Positions 21,975 through 30,417 are shown, counted from the stretch's first letter. The stretch: 30,621 nt of DNA from UBA1258 sp963643225 (GCA_963643225.1 CAVIIX010000024.1:1-30621); one strand, 5' to 3'. Program-made: numbers and translations. Notes: a model not told the origin generated them from the letters alone.

Positions 21975-24335
21975 ATGGATATTGCTTTAAAAATTTCAGA
22001 AGAACTTAAAATTCAGAAGTGGCAGGTGGAGGCTGTTATTACCTTGATCGATGAGGGTAACACTATTCCCTTTATTGCCAGATACCGTAAGGAAAAGCAT
22101 GGTGCTTTGGATGACGAACAGCTTAGAAATCTTGACGAAAGACTTACTTATTTAAGAAACCTTGAGGAAAAGAAGGAAACCGTTCTTGCAAGCATTGAAA
22201 GCCAGGGCCTTTTAACGGACGAATTAAGAGATAAAATTGTTTTAGCAGAGACGCAGGTACTCTTAGAGGACCTATACCGTCCCTACAGACCTAAGCGTAA
22301 GACAAGAGCTTCAGTGGCAAAAGAAAAGGGCTTAGAGCCTCTTGCTTTATACATTCTTAAAATGTCTGCAACAGAGCCTGTAGTTAACGAAGCGGTTAAA
22401 TATGTTAACGAAGAAAAAGAAGTTAAAACCGTTATGGAAGCAATACAGGGGGCAATGGACATTATTGCTGAAGGGATTTCCGATAATGCGGATTACCGCA
22501 CCTACATCCGTAATGCTACCTTTGAAGAGGGCATCGTAACTTCTACTGCCAAGGATGAAAAGGCCCAGTCAGTATATGAAATGTATTATGCTTATGAAGA
22601 GCCTGTTAAGAAGGTTGCAGGCCACAGAGTGCTTGCCATTAATCGAGGTGAAGCTGAAAAGTTCTTGACTATCAAGGTCAATGCTCCCGAAGAGCGCATT
22701 TTGAGATATCTTGAGACAATGGTTATTACTAAAGACAACGAATTTACCACTCCTGTCTTAAAGGAAGCCGTTGCAGATGCCTATAACCGTTTGATTGCTC
22801 CTGCAATTGAGCGTGAAATAAGAAATGAATTAACGGAAAAAGCAGAAGACGGAGCTATTTCTGTATTTGGTAAAAATTTAGTACAGCTTCTTATGGCGCC
22901 TCCCATTACAGGCAAGGTAGTGTTAGGCTGGGATCCTGCCTTCAGAACAGGCTGTAAAATCTGTATTGTAGATGAAACCGGTAAGGTATTAACCACCACC
23001 GTTGTGTACCCTACGGAGCCTCAGAATAAAATCGCAGAGACAAAGGACATTATAAAGAAGCTTATTAAGAAATATAATGTTTCGCTTATTTCTCTTGGCA
23101 ACGGAACCGCTTCAAGAGAATCCGAGCAGGTCATTGTTGAAATAATTAAAGAGCTTGATGTGCCGGTTCAGTACATTATCGTTAATGAAGCAGGCGCTTC
23201 CGTATATTCAGCAAGTAAGCTTGCAACGGAGGAATTCCCCAATTTAAATGTTGGAGAGCGTTCCTCGGCATCCATGGCACGTCGCCTTCAGGACCCTCTT
23301 GCAGAGCTTGTTAAAATTGATCCAAAGTCTATCGGCGTAGGCCAGTATCAGCACGATATGGATCAAAAGAAGCTTTCCAACGCATTGACCGGCGTGGTCG
23401 AGGACTGTGTTAACAAGGTGGGTGTTGATATTAACACGGCTTCGGCACCCTTACTTGAATATATTTCAGGCGTTACAAAGGTAATTGCCAGAAACATTGT
23501 TGAATACAGAGAAAAGAACGGACGTTTTAAATCAAGAGAAGAGCTTTTATCTGTACCAAAGCTTGGCCCTAAGGCCTATGAACAGTGCGCAGGCTTTATG
23601 CGTATTATCGATGGCTCAAATCCTTTGGACGCCACAAGCGTACACCCTGAATCCTACGAAGCCTGCATGAAGCTTTTAGATAAGCTTAACATGACAATGG
23701 AGGATATTAAGGAGGGCTGGAAAAAATCTACAGAGGCTGCAAGGGCTGCAGCAAAGGCTCCGGCGCCAAGACAGAATAAACCTAAGGAACAGAAGGTTGT
23801 AATTAAAAACACAAACACCGCAATGGGGGCAGCATTGGCTGCAGCTCTTGGAAAAAGCTATGTGACAAGCGAAAATACTGACTCTAAAAAGGCAGAAAAG
23901 AAGGAAGGCAATGCTGCTTCTTTTGCAGGAATCTCATCAAAGGTTAAAGATAAAAAGAAAATGGCGGAGGAACTTGGCATAGGCGAAATCACTTTAGAGG
24001 ATATTTTAAAGGAGCTTGAAAAGCCTGCCCGTGACCCAAGAAGTGATATGCCTGCACCCATTTTAAGAAGCGACGTTTTAAATATGGAAGATTTAAAGCC
24101 GGGCATGATTTTAAAGGGTACCGTCAGAAACGTAATCGACTTTGGTGTATTTGTGGATATCGGGGTACACCAGGACGGCCTTGTGCACATTTCAAGAATT
24201 ACCGACCGGTTCATAAAGCACCCTTTAGAGGCAGTTTCGGTGGGGGACATTGTGGATGTTAAGGTACTTGATGTGGATGTCAGCAAAAAGAGAATTTCTT
24301 TGACGATGCGTCTTGACGAAAAAACCACCAGGTAG
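21975..24335 (+). CDS. tex: Tex family RNA-binding transcription accessory protein
   Basis: This 786-residue Tex/YhgF-type nucleic-acid-binding protein is related to eukaryotic Spt6. Order: the N-terminal helical Tex region (IPFIARYRKEKHGALDDEQLR near the start, LEDLYRPYRPKRKTRA about 95-110), a YqgF-like RNase H fold (GWDPAFRTGCKICIVDE, from about 313), helix-hairpin-helix motifs (about 491-545), and an S1 domain (about 707-779, GTVRNVIDFGVFVDIG). Between the HhH and S1 parts is a linker of about 130 residues, rich in Ala and Lys, longer than in the E. coli protein. It is a single gene with its own promoter. The precise role in Clostridia is not settled. Confidence 0.94.
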   Translation: MDIALKISEELKIQKWQVEAVITLIDEGNTIPFIARYRKEKHGALDDEQLRNLDERLTYLRNLEEKKETVLASIESQGLLTDELRDKIVLAETQVLLEDLYRPYRPKRKTRASVAKEKGLEPLALYILKMSATEPVVNEAVKYVNEEKEVKTVMEAIQGAMDIIAEGISDNADYRTYIRNATFEEGIVTSTAKDEKAQSVYEMYYAYEEPVKKVAGHRVLAINRGEAEKFLTIKVNAPEERILRYLETMVITKDNEFTTPVLKEAVADAYNRLIAPAIEREIRNELTEKAEDGAISVFGKNLVQLLMAPPITGKVVLGWDPAFRTGCKICIVDETGKVLTTTVVYPTEPQNKIAETKDIIKKLIKKYNVSLISLGNGTASRESEQVIVEIIKELDVPVQYIIVNEAGASVYSASKLATEEFPNLNVGERSSASMARRLQDPLAELVKIDPKSIGVGQYQHDMDQKKLSNALTGVVEDCVNKVGVDINTASAPLLEYISGVTKVIARNIVEYREKNGRFKSREELLSVPKLGPKAYEQCAGFMRIIDGSNPLDATSVHPESYEACMKLLDKLNMTMEDIKEGWKKSTEAARAAAKAPAPRQNKPKEQKVVIKNTNTAMGAALAAALGKSYVTSENTDSKKAEKKEGNAASFAGISSKVKDKKKMAEELGIGEITLEDILKELEKPARDPRSDMPAPILRSDVLNMEDLKPGMILKGTVRNVIDFGVFVDIGVHQDGLVHISRITDRFIKHPLEAVSVGDIVDVKVLDVDVSKKRISLTMRLDEKTTR

Positions 24336-24355
24336 TATAACAGTTGTGTTAAAAA

Positions 24356-24467
24356 ATCTTCGGGGTTGGGTGCGATTCCCTACCGGCGGTAAAGTCCGCG
24401 ACCCGGGGCAACCCGGCTGATTTGGTGCAATTCCAAAACCGACGGTAAAGTCCGGATGAAAGAAGAT
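24356..24467 (+). ncRNA. FMN riboswitch (RFN element)
   Basis: All landmarks of the RFN aptamer are seen: P1 closing ATCTTC with GAAGAT, GGGGTTGGGTG, ATTCCCTACCGGCGGTAAAG, CCCGGCTGATTTGGTGCAAT, CCGACGGTAAAGTCCGGATG and AAGAAGA. It binds FMN and turns off the downstream gene. A strong terminator 26 nt later and a riboflavin transporter gene behind it fit transcription attenuation. Confidence 0.96.
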
Positions 24468-24492
24468 ATGACCGTATGTTTATGGCGGCTGT

Positions 24493-24530
24493 ATTCCCCG
24501 TGCATTTTTGCATGGGGAATTCTTTTTTCT
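24493..24530 (+). terminator. Riboswitch-controlled terminator
   Basis: ATTCCCCGTGCA (24493-24504) pairs with TGCATGGGGAAT (24509-24520) with one G-U, a TTTT loop and TCTTTTTTCTT. It lies between the FMN aptamer and ribU and should form when FMN is bound. I did not identify the anti-terminator pairing with certainty. Confidence 0.88.
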
Positions 24531-24561
24531 TGATGCTCCCGCATCAGAAAGGAAATTTCTT

Positions 24562-25278
24562 ATGAAAAGCTTCATTGAAGCAATTACCAAAAATCTTGCC
24601 TTCGCTCTTGAATTTTTAGGAATTGCCGTGGCAATTTTTCTTGTGGCGTATGTGGCAGAAAGAATCATTAAAAAGAAAAAGGGAGCTACGTCAAAATATT
24701 TTACTGCAAGACGTATGGCAACAATTGCAATGCTTGCGGCTATTTCAGGCGTTTTAATGATTTTTGACTTCCCGATTTTCTTTGCTCCAAGCATTTACAA
24801 AATCGATTTTTCAGAGCTTCCAGCCTTAATCGGCTGCTTTGCTTACGGACCTTTGGCAGGAGTGCTAATCGAATTTTTGAAAATCCTAGTTAAATTAATG
24901 TTTAAGGGTACCTCCACCGCCTTTGTTGGAGAGCTTGCTAATTTCCTTATCGGCTCTACCTTCGTGCTTACGGCTTCCTTTATTTATTTAATCAGGAAAA
25001 ACAAAAAAACAGCAATCGTTGCCTGTGTCATCGGCACGCTTGTTATGACACTGTTTGGCTGCTTTATAAATGCCTGCTATCTTCTTCCTGCTTTTGCAAA
25101 AATGTTTAATATGGATATAGAGAATATTGTTTTAATGGGCACAAGCGTAAACGAAAGCATTATAGATGTATTTTCCTTTGTAGCATTGGCAGTGGCCCCT
25201 CTTAATTTATTAAAGGGCTTTGCCTGCTCGGCAATTACGATTTTGGTGTACAAGAAACTTAGAAAGGTTATGCAGTAA
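24562..25278 (+). CDS. ribU: Riboflavin ECF transporter substrate-binding subunit RibU
   Basis: RibU captures riboflavin in the membrane and works with shared EcfA/A'/T modules encoded elsewhere. I take the ATG at 24562, after GAAAGGAAA; the longer frame from 24508 would begin inside the terminator. The product has 238 residues. The S-component core carries SGVLMIFDFP, IDFSELPALIGCFAYGPLAG and EFLKILVKLMF, followed by GELANFLIG. An extra N-terminal hydrophobic helix (about 12-33) and a KKKK stretch precede the usual six-helix fold. The FMN riboswitch directly upstream supports the substrate. Confidence 0.94.
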   Translation: MKSFIEAITKNLAFALEFLGIAVAIFLVAYVAERIIKKKKGATSKYFTARRMATIAMLAAISGVLMIFDFPIFFAPSIYKIDFSELPALIGCFAYGPLAGVLIEFLKILVKLMFKGTSTAFVGELANFLIGSTFVLTASFIYLIRKNKKTAIVACVIGTLVMTLFGCFINACYLLPAFAKMFNMDIENIVLMGTSVNESIIDVFSFVALAVAPLNLLKGFACSAITILVYKKLRKVMQ

Positions 25279-25305
25279 AGCTAAATTCGGTACGCTTTCA
25301 ATTTT

Positions 25306-25400
25306 TGGCGACCGCGCCAGACGATTTAGTTTCGCAAGCGAAAGTCTTTTTGCCATATAGGAAATCCTATACGGCAAAAAAGGCACTACGTGCCAAGGAT
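25306..25400 (+). repeat. Dispersed hairpin-rich element, rearranged copy
   Basis: GGCGACCGCGCC and TTTAGTTTCGCAAGCGAAAG match the right part of the 136-bp unit, then TTTTTGCC-ATATAGG-AAAT-CCTAT-AC-GGCAAAAA forms an inverted repeat in place of AGGGAAT...ATTCCCT, and AAAAAAGGCACTACGTGCC matches its left part. The module order equals the junction of two tandem units. It fills the gap between ribU and tsaE. Confidence 0.75.
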
Positions 25401-25435
25401 GTTTTTACCTTTTTACCTTTACCATTTGATTTGAC

Positions 25436-25464
25436 TTGCAAGGATGCTTAAATAATAATACAAT
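25436..25464 (+). promoter_or_regulatory. Promoter of the tsaE-ispD operon
   Basis: TTGCAA (25436-25441), 17 bp, TACAAT (25459-25464). The expected start (about 25471) is only about 4 nt before the tsaE ATG. An alternative -35, TTGACT at 25431, with AATAAT at 25454-25459 would give a slightly longer leader. Confidence 0.5.
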
Positions 25465-25474
25465 TATATTGATT

Positions 25475-25903
25475 ATGGAATTTGAATCTTTTTGCAGTAA
25501 TGATACCCTTGAACTGGGTAAAAGAATAGGAGAAAAGGCAGTCCCCGGCAGTGTATATACGCTTATCGGGGATCTTGGCGTGGGTAAAACTGTTTTTACA
25601 AAGGGAGTGGCTTTGGGCTTGGAAATTAACGAGCCTGTCAACAGTCCTACCTTTACGATTGTCCAGGTATATGATGAGGGTCGTCTTCCCTTTTACCATT
25701 TTGATGTATACAGAATCGGTGATGAATCCGAAATGGATGAAATCGGCTATGAAGAATATTTCTATGGTGACGGCGTGTGCTTTGTGGAATGGGCAGATTT
25801 GGTAAAGGGCATCATTCCAAAGAAACATACCCGCATCGAAATAAAGAAGGACCTTGAAAAGGGATTTGATTACAGACTTATTACAATTACGGAGTTTGAA
25901 TAA
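25475..25903 (+). CDS. tsaE: tRNA t6A biosynthesis ATPase TsaE
   Basis: TsaE is the ATPase that supports TsaB-TsaD in making N6-threonylcarbamoyladenosine on ANN-decoding tRNAs. The product has 142 residues from the ATG at 25475 (MEFESFCSNDTLELGKRIGE), the expected family start. Walker A is GDLGVGKT (32-39), followed by VNSPTFTIVQVY and YHFDVYRI, then CFVEWADL. No Shine-Dalgarno sequence precedes this start, and an in-frame TTG at 25436 would add an unlike extension that overlaps the promoter. Stop and tsaB start share one base (TAATG). Confidence 0.93.
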   Translation: MEFESFCSNDTLELGKRIGEKAVPGSVYTLIGDLGVGKTVFTKGVALGLEINEPVNSPTFTIVQVYDEGRLPFYHFDVYRIGDESEMDEIGYEEYFYGDGVCFVEWADLVKGIIPKKHTRIEIKKDLEKGFDYRLITITEFE

Positions 25904-26610
25904 TGAAAATTTTGGGGCTGGATTCTTCGGGCATGACTGCAAGCGTTGCAGTGGTGGAAGAGGATTTGCTTGTAGCAGAATATTCGGTAAATTATAAAAA
26001 AACACATTCTCAGACTTTGGTGCCTATGCTTAATGAAATCGCAAAGATGACTGAGCTTGACATGGAGTCATTAGACGCAATTGCGATTGCAAAGGGGCCG
26101 GGTTCATTTACAGGATTACGTATAGGCTCTGCCACAGCCAAGGGCTTAGGCTTTGCACTGAATAAACCGATAGTAGAAATATCAACAACAGAAGGCTTGG
26201 CCTACAATATGTTTGGAACCGACAGACTCATATGTCCCATTATGGATGCAAGAAGAGAGCAGGTGTACACAGGCCTTTATGAATTTGAAAAGGACACCTT
26301 AAAGACGATTGTGCCTGCAACTGCAGAGCCTGTTGAAGATACCATAAACAGAATAAATGCCATGAATCGCCCTGTGATATTTTTGGGAGACGGCGTGAAG
26401 GTCTTTAAAAACAAGCTTGATGAGCTTTTGAGAGTGCCGGTCGTTTATGCTCCTGCAGGAAAAAACCTGCAAAGCGCAGCAAGCATTGCAGCCTTAGGCC
26501 TTATTGCCTTTAAAGAAGGAAAGGCAATTCCAGCGTCAGAGCATGTGCCTGACTATTTAAGACTTTCCCAGGCGGAACGCGAAAGAAACGAGGCAGCCAA
26601 TGCCGACTGA
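25903..26610 (+). CDS. tsaB: tRNA t6A biosynthesis protein TsaB
   Basis: TsaB is the non-catalytic partner that forms a dimer with TsaD in the t6A complex. It has 235 residues. The ASKHA-type N-terminus MKILGLDSSGMTASVAVVE, the HSQTLVPML motif and AKGPGSFTGLRIGSATAKGL are typical. It shares one base with tsaE and overlaps rimI by 11 bp, so the four gene products are made together. Confidence 0.94.
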   Translation: MKILGLDSSGMTASVAVVEEDLLVAEYSVNYKKTHSQTLVPMLNEIAKMTELDMESLDAIAIAKGPGSFTGLRIGSATAKGLGFALNKPIVEISTTEGLAYNMFGTDRLICPIMDARREQVYTGLYEFEKDTLKTIVPATAEPVEDTINRINAMNRPVIFLGDGVKVFKNKLDELLRVPVVYAPAGKNLQSAASIAALGLIAFKEGKAIPASEHVPDYLRLSQAERERNEAANAD

Positions 26611-27049
26611 CAAGCTGATTGAAACCCGTTCTTTAGAAGAAAACGATCTTGACGAAATTTCAAGAATAGAAGAAGAAGCCTTTTCCATGCCCTGGAAAAA
26701 GGAAGATTTTAAGGAATTGATTGAAAGCAATTCATCAGATTATCTTGTTATCACTTTTGACAAAAAGCCTATAGGAACCGCAGGCTACACCTTTAACGGT
26801 TTTGAAGGCTATATAAATAATGTAGTGATAGATAAAAATTACCGGGGAAAGGGTTATTCGAAAATTTTAATGGAAGCCCTTTTAAAGGAAGGGCGCAGTA
26901 AAGGGATTGACGAATACACTCTTGAAGTAAGGGTAAGTAACACACCTGCCATAAAGCTTTACGAAGGCTTAGGCTTTGTAAGCGAGGGTATCAGGAAAAA
27001 TTTTTACGAAAAACCAACGGAAGATGCCGCTGTAATGTGGCTGAGGTAA
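26600..27049 (+). CDS. rimI: Ribosomal protein S18-alanine N-acetyltransferase RimI
   Basis: This 149-residue GNAT protein, encoded next to tsaB as in many bacteria, acetylates N-terminal alanine of S18 and perhaps other proteins. It shows SRIEEEAFSMPWKKEDF at the N-terminus, VIDKNYRGKGYSKILMEALL as the acetyl-CoA motif and LEVRVSNTPAIKLYEGLGF near the end. The ATG at 26600 lies inside tsaB. Its substrate is inferred from family and context. Confidence 0.88.
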   Translation: MPTDKLIETRSLEENDLDEISRIEEEAFSMPWKKEDFKELIESNSSDYLVITFDKKPIGTAGYTFNGFEGYINNVVIDKNYRGKGYSKILMEALLKEGRSKGIDEYTLEVRVSNTPAIKLYEGLGFVSEGIRKNFYEKPTEDAAVMWLR

Positions 27050-27050
27050 T

Positions 27051-27959
27051 ATGTTAGAAGTAGCTTTATTGGGAACAGGGGGTATGATGCCCCTTCCGAA
27101 ACGCTTCCTTACATCCTTAATGTTAAGATACAACGGAAGCAACATTTTAATAGACTGTGGCGAAGGCACACAGGTGGCACTTAAAAATCAGGGCTGGAGT
27201 CCTAAGCCCATAGACGTAATGTGCTTTACCCATTATCATGCAGATCATATAAGCGGGCTTCCGGGAATGCTTCTGACAATGGGAAATGCCGAAAGAACAG
27301 AGCCTTTAGTGATGATAGGCCCTAAGGGACTTACTAAAATTGTACCGGCCTTGAGAATGATAGCTCCGGAGCTCCCTTTTGAAATTTCTTTAATCGAAAT
27401 ACAGGATAATTTTCAGACCTTTGAATTTGACGGCTTCAGAATAGAAGCCTTCAGGGTCAACCACAATGTATTGTGCTATGGCTATAACGTGGTGGTGGAA
27501 AGACAGCCTAAATTCGATCCTGAAAAAGCGAGGGCTTTGAATATACCGCTTAAATTGTGGAATCCTTTGCAAAAGGGAAACACTCTCACAGAGGATGGCA
27601 TCACCTACACTCCGGACATGGTGCTTGGCAATGCAAGAAAAGGCTTAAAGGTGACCTACTGCACCGACTCACGCCCTACGGATTTTATTGTTGCTAATGC
27701 AAAAGAAGCGGATTTATTTGTATGCGAAGGCATGTACGGAGAGCCGGATAAGCTTGAAAAAGCAAAGGAACATAAACACATGACCTTTTATGAGGCAGCA
27801 GAAATGGCAAGGGATGCACAGGTAAAGGAAATGTGGCTTACCCATTATTCGCCTTCTCTTATAAGACCTAAGGATTATGAAAAAGAAGTAAAGGAAATTT
27901 TTAAGAACACTGTTATCAGTAAAGACGGCACTACCAAAGACTTAATGTTTGAGGACTAG
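27051..27959 (+). CDS. rnz: Ribonuclease Z
   Basis: RNase Z cuts the 3' trailer of pre-tRNAs that lack an encoded CCA. The two tRNA genes at the end of this window have no CCA, which fits. It is a 302-residue short-form metallo-beta-lactamase fold. FTHYHADHISGLPG carries the HxHxDH zinc motif, LLTMGNAERTEPL and FRVNHNVLCYGY are family features, and CTDSRPT and LTHYSP hold further zinc ligands. It starts 2 bp after rimI. Confidence 0.94.
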   Translation: MLEVALLGTGGMMPLPKRFLTSLMLRYNGSNILIDCGEGTQVALKNQGWSPKPIDVMCFTHYHADHISGLPGMLLTMGNAERTEPLVMIGPKGLTKIVPALRMIAPELPFEISLIEIQDNFQTFEFDGFRIEAFRVNHNVLCYGYNVVVERQPKFDPEKARALNIPLKLWNPLQKGNTLTEDGITYTPDMVLGNARKGLKVTYCTDSRPTDFIVANAKEADLFVCEGMYGEPDKLEKAKEHKHMTFYEAAEMARDAQVKEMWLTHYSPSLIRPKDYEKEVKEIFKNTVISKDGTTKDLMFED

Positions 27960-27960
27960 G

Positions 27961-28536
27961 ATGAAAGAAAAGGGACTTAGGGGAGTCCTGATAGCACTTT
28001 TTGTGGCAATACTGCTTGTAGGAATTTTTTACAGACTTTCCAATAAGACGGTTGTAAGCTCTGAAGATGAAATGGTTGAAACGGTTACTGCCATTGACAC
28101 GGCACTTTCAAGAAATTTAACCACCAATTATCCGCCGACTCCCAAGGAAGTAGTTAAATACTTCAGCGAAATTACACAGTGCTACTACAACGAGACATTT
28201 GAGAGCGACGAGCAGTTGGAAAAGCTTGCGAATCAGATGCTTTTGCTGTACGATGATGAACTTGTGGGATACAACTCTTATGAGGATTATCTCTTTGACC
28301 TTAGATCAGATATTACCTATTACAATACAAACGGATACACGATTTCAAGCTTTGCACCTTCTGCAAGTACAGATGTTGAATATTTTACCGAGGATGGCAG
28401 CGAGTGGGCACGGCTTTGGTGCTTATATACCATAAAATCAGGAAAATATTATAAGAACGTTAATGAGGTCTTTATATTAAGAAAGGACGAAAAGAGCCAT
28501 TGGAGAGTCTATGGCTGGAAAGAAGTCGATGGATGA
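27961..28536 (+). CDS. Single-pass membrane-anchored protein of unknown function
   Basis: This 191-residue protein begins at an ATG (MKEKGLRGVLIALFVAILLV) directly after the rnz stop; the start follows GAGGACTAGG. One hydrophobic helix (about 7-24) with positive residues before it predicts N-in anchoring, so the rest (25-191) faces outside. That part is acidic and rich in Tyr, with many aromatic and Asp/Glu residues (KYFSEITQCYYNETFES, NSYEDYLFDLRSD) and a C-terminal block WARLWCLYTIKSGKYYKNVN. I do not recognise the family. It is coupled at both ends, with its stop inside tsaD. Confidence 0.82.
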   Translation: MKEKGLRGVLIALFVAILLVGIFYRLSNKTVVSSEDEMVETVTAIDTALSRNLTTNYPPTPKEVVKYFSEITQCYYNETFESDEQLEKLANQMLLLYDDELVGYNSYEDYLFDLRSDITYYNTNGYTISSFAPSASTDVEYFTEDGSEWARLWCLYTIKSGKYYKNVNEVFILRKDEKSHWRVYGWKEVDG

Positions 28537-29548
28537 TAAACTGATACTTGCTATTGAAAGCTCCTGTGATGAAACGGCGGCAGCAGTAGTAAAGAACGGA
28601 CGAAAGGTACTTTCGAATATTATAGCCTCTCAGATAGATTTACACACTCTTTACGGTGGTGTTGTACCTGAAATAGCTTCGAGAAAACATACGGAAGCCA
28701 TTAATCAGGTAGTGGAAGAGGCTTTAAAGGAAGCTTGCGTTACATTAAAGGATATAGATGCGATTGCAGTTACATATGGGCCGGGGCTTGTGGGAGCACT
28801 TCTGGTAGGTGTTTCTTTTGCCAAGGCCTTAAGCTTTGCTTCCGGCATTCCACTTGTGGGAGTGCATCACATTGAAGGTCACATAAGCGCCAATTTTATT
28901 GAAAACAAGGAGCTTGAGCCTCCCTTTGTGTGCCTCGTGGTATCCGGAGGGCATTCACATCTTGTAAAGGTGCTTGATTACGGCAAATACGAAATTTTGG
29001 GACGCACTCGTGATGACGCAGCAGGTGAAGCCTTTGATAAGGTGGCGCGTGCCATAGGACTTGGATATCCCGGCGGCCCCAAAATTGATAAGGTATCCTA
29101 TGAAGGAAATTCAGAGGCAATTAAATTTCCAAGAGCCAGGGTTGAAGGCTCTGTATACGATTTTTCTTTTTCCGGATTAAAGTCGGCAGTTTTGAATTAT
29201 TTAAATCAGTGTGAAATGAAGGGCGAAACAATTGTGCAGGCAGACGTTGCGGCTTCCTTCCAGAAAGCGGTAGTGGACGTGCTTGTGGAGCATTCAATAA
29301 CGGCAATTAAGGAATCCGGCATGGATAAATTTGCAATTGCCGGTGGCGTTGCTTCCAATTCGCACTTAAGAGCGGCACTTGAAGAAGCCTTAAAAAAGGA
29401 AAAGGTTTCTTTCTACAGACCATCCCCAATACTTTGTACCGATAACGCGGCAATGATAGGCGCGGCGGGGTATTACGAATTTATAAAAGGAAACGTTTCT
29501 GGACTTGATTTAAATGCAGTGCCTAATTTGAAGCTTGGAGAACGATAA
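28511..29548 (+). CDS. tsaD: tRNA t6A threonylcarbamoyltransferase TsaD
   Basis: TsaD transfers the threonylcarbamoyl group to A37 of tRNA. It has 345 residues with the ATG at 28511; an alternative ATG at 28529 (MDDKLILAIESS) behind GGAAAG is equally plausible and would give 339 residues. Signatures are AIESSCDETAAAVV at the start, YGGVVPEIASRKH, the metal-binding His120/His124 in VHHIEGH, GGHSHLVKV, and IAGGVASNSHLR. It overlaps the anchored-protein gene by 26 bp (or 8 bp) and ispD by 1 bp. Confidence 0.95.
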   Translation: MAGKKSMDDKLILAIESSCDETAAAVVKNGRKVLSNIIASQIDLHTLYGGVVPEIASRKHTEAINQVVEEALKEACVTLKDIDAIAVTYGPGLVGALLVGVSFAKALSFASGIPLVGVHHIEGHISANFIENKELEPPFVCLVVSGGHSHLVKVLDYGKYEILGRTRDDAAGEAFDKVARAIGLGYPGGPKIDKVSYEGNSEAIKFPRARVEGSVYDFSFSGLKSAVLNYLNQCEMKGETIVQADVAASFQKAVVDVLVEHSITAIKESGMDKFAIAGGVASNSHLRAALEEALKKEKVSFYRPSPILCTDNAAMIGAAGYYEFIKGNVSGLDLNAVPNLKLGER

Positions 29549-30252
29549 TGAAGCATGTGGGAATTTTGATGAGCGCGGGCAAGGGACTGCGTATGGGAAG
29601 TGAAGTGCCAAAGCAGTACATGGATTTAAACGGACGTCCGGTACTTTATTATGCACTGGCTGCAATGCAGGACAGCTTCCTTGATGAAATAATAATCGTG
29701 ACGGGTGCAGGAGACGAGGACTACGTTAGAAAAGAAATTGTTGAAAAATTCTTATTTAATAAGGTAACGAAAATTGTAGCAGGCGGCGCCGAAAGAAGCG
29801 ATTCCGTATTCGAAGGCTTAAGGGTAGTTACGGATAAAGAAAAGACATATGTTTATATTCAGGACGGAGCACGTCCGATGCTAAGCGTTTTGCTGCTTGA
29901 ACGCATAAAGGAAGACGTTGAATGCTTCGGTACGGCGGTTATGGGAGTTAAGAGTAAGGATACAGTTAAACTGGTGGGTGCAGACGGCTTTGTACTTACC
30001 ACACCGAACCGTGAATGTGTTTACAATATTCAGACACCACAGGCGTTTTTGTGTAAGGATATTTATGAAGCCTATGAGGCACTTAGGAATTGTAAAGACA
30101 CTAAAGTTACAGATGATGCATCAGTGATGGAGGCCTTTGGAAAACTTCCCGTGCACATTACAGAGGGAGATTATCGCAACATAAAAATCACTACCTCTGA
30201 GGATTTTTTGACCGTTAAAAATTTTCTTCAAAAATTTGAAAAAAACGGTTGA
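29548..30252 (+). CDS. ispD: 2-C-Methyl-D-erythritol 4-phosphate cytidylyltransferase
   Basis: This MEP-pathway enzyme joins CTP and methylerythritol phosphate in isoprenoid synthesis. It has 234 residues. GILMSAGKGLRMGSEVPKQYMDL is the nucleotide-binding start (first 20 residues LMSAGKGLRMG core), then AGGAERSDSVFEGL, IQDGARPMLS, VKSKDTVKLV, TPNRECVYNIQTPQAF and VTDDASVMEAFG. It shares one base with tsaD. The -35 box of a following promoter overlaps its stop codon. Confidence 0.94.
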   Translation: MKHVGILMSAGKGLRMGSEVPKQYMDLNGRPVLYYALAAMQDSFLDEIIIVTGAGDEDYVRKEIVEKFLFNKVTKIVAGGAERSDSVFEGLRVVTDKEKTYVYIQDGARPMLSVLLLERIKEDVECFGTAVMGVKSKDTVKLVGADGFVLTTPNRECVYNIQTPQAFLCKDIYEAYEALRNCKDTKVTDDASVMEAFGKLPVHITEGDYRNIKITTSEDFLTVKNFLQKFEKNG

Positions 30253-30277
30253 CACTTAAAGGTGATTTTGGTAAAGT
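30249..30277 (+). promoter_or_regulatory. Promoter for the tRNA-Ser pair
   Basis: TTGACA (30249-30254) overlaps the ispD stop, then 17 bp and TAAAGT (30272-30277). The expected start (about 30284) falls in the 5' arm of the next hairpin. Confidence 0.6.
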
Positions 30278-30280
30278 ATT

Positions 30281-30318
30281 CCTTGCGCTGAGTTAACTCA
30301 GTCGCAAGGTTTTCTTTT
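30281..30318 (+). terminator. Rho-independent terminator of ispD
   Basis: CCTTGCG-CTGAG (30281-30292) pairs with CTCAG-T-CGCAAGG (30297-30309, one bulge) around TTAA, followed by TTTTCTTTT. It ends the tsaE-ispD operon just before the tRNA genes. Confidence 0.82.
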
Positions 30319-30331
30319 GAAAACTGACTAT

Positions 30332-30417
30332 GGAGAGGTATCGAAGTGGTCATAACGAGGCGGTCTTGAAAACCGTTTGTCCGCAAGGGCGCATGGGTTC
30401 GAATCCCATCCTCTCCG
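30332..30417 (+). tRNA. tRNA-Ser (anticodon UGA)
   Basis: Acceptor GGAGAGG (30332-30338) pairs with CCTCTCC (30410-30416), discriminator G. The anticodon stem CGGT/ACCG encloses CTTGAAA with TGA. The long variable arm (TTTGTCCGCAAGGGCGC) is typical of serine, and the T-loop is GGTTCGAATCC. CCA is not encoded. Length 86 nt. Confidence 0.96.
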
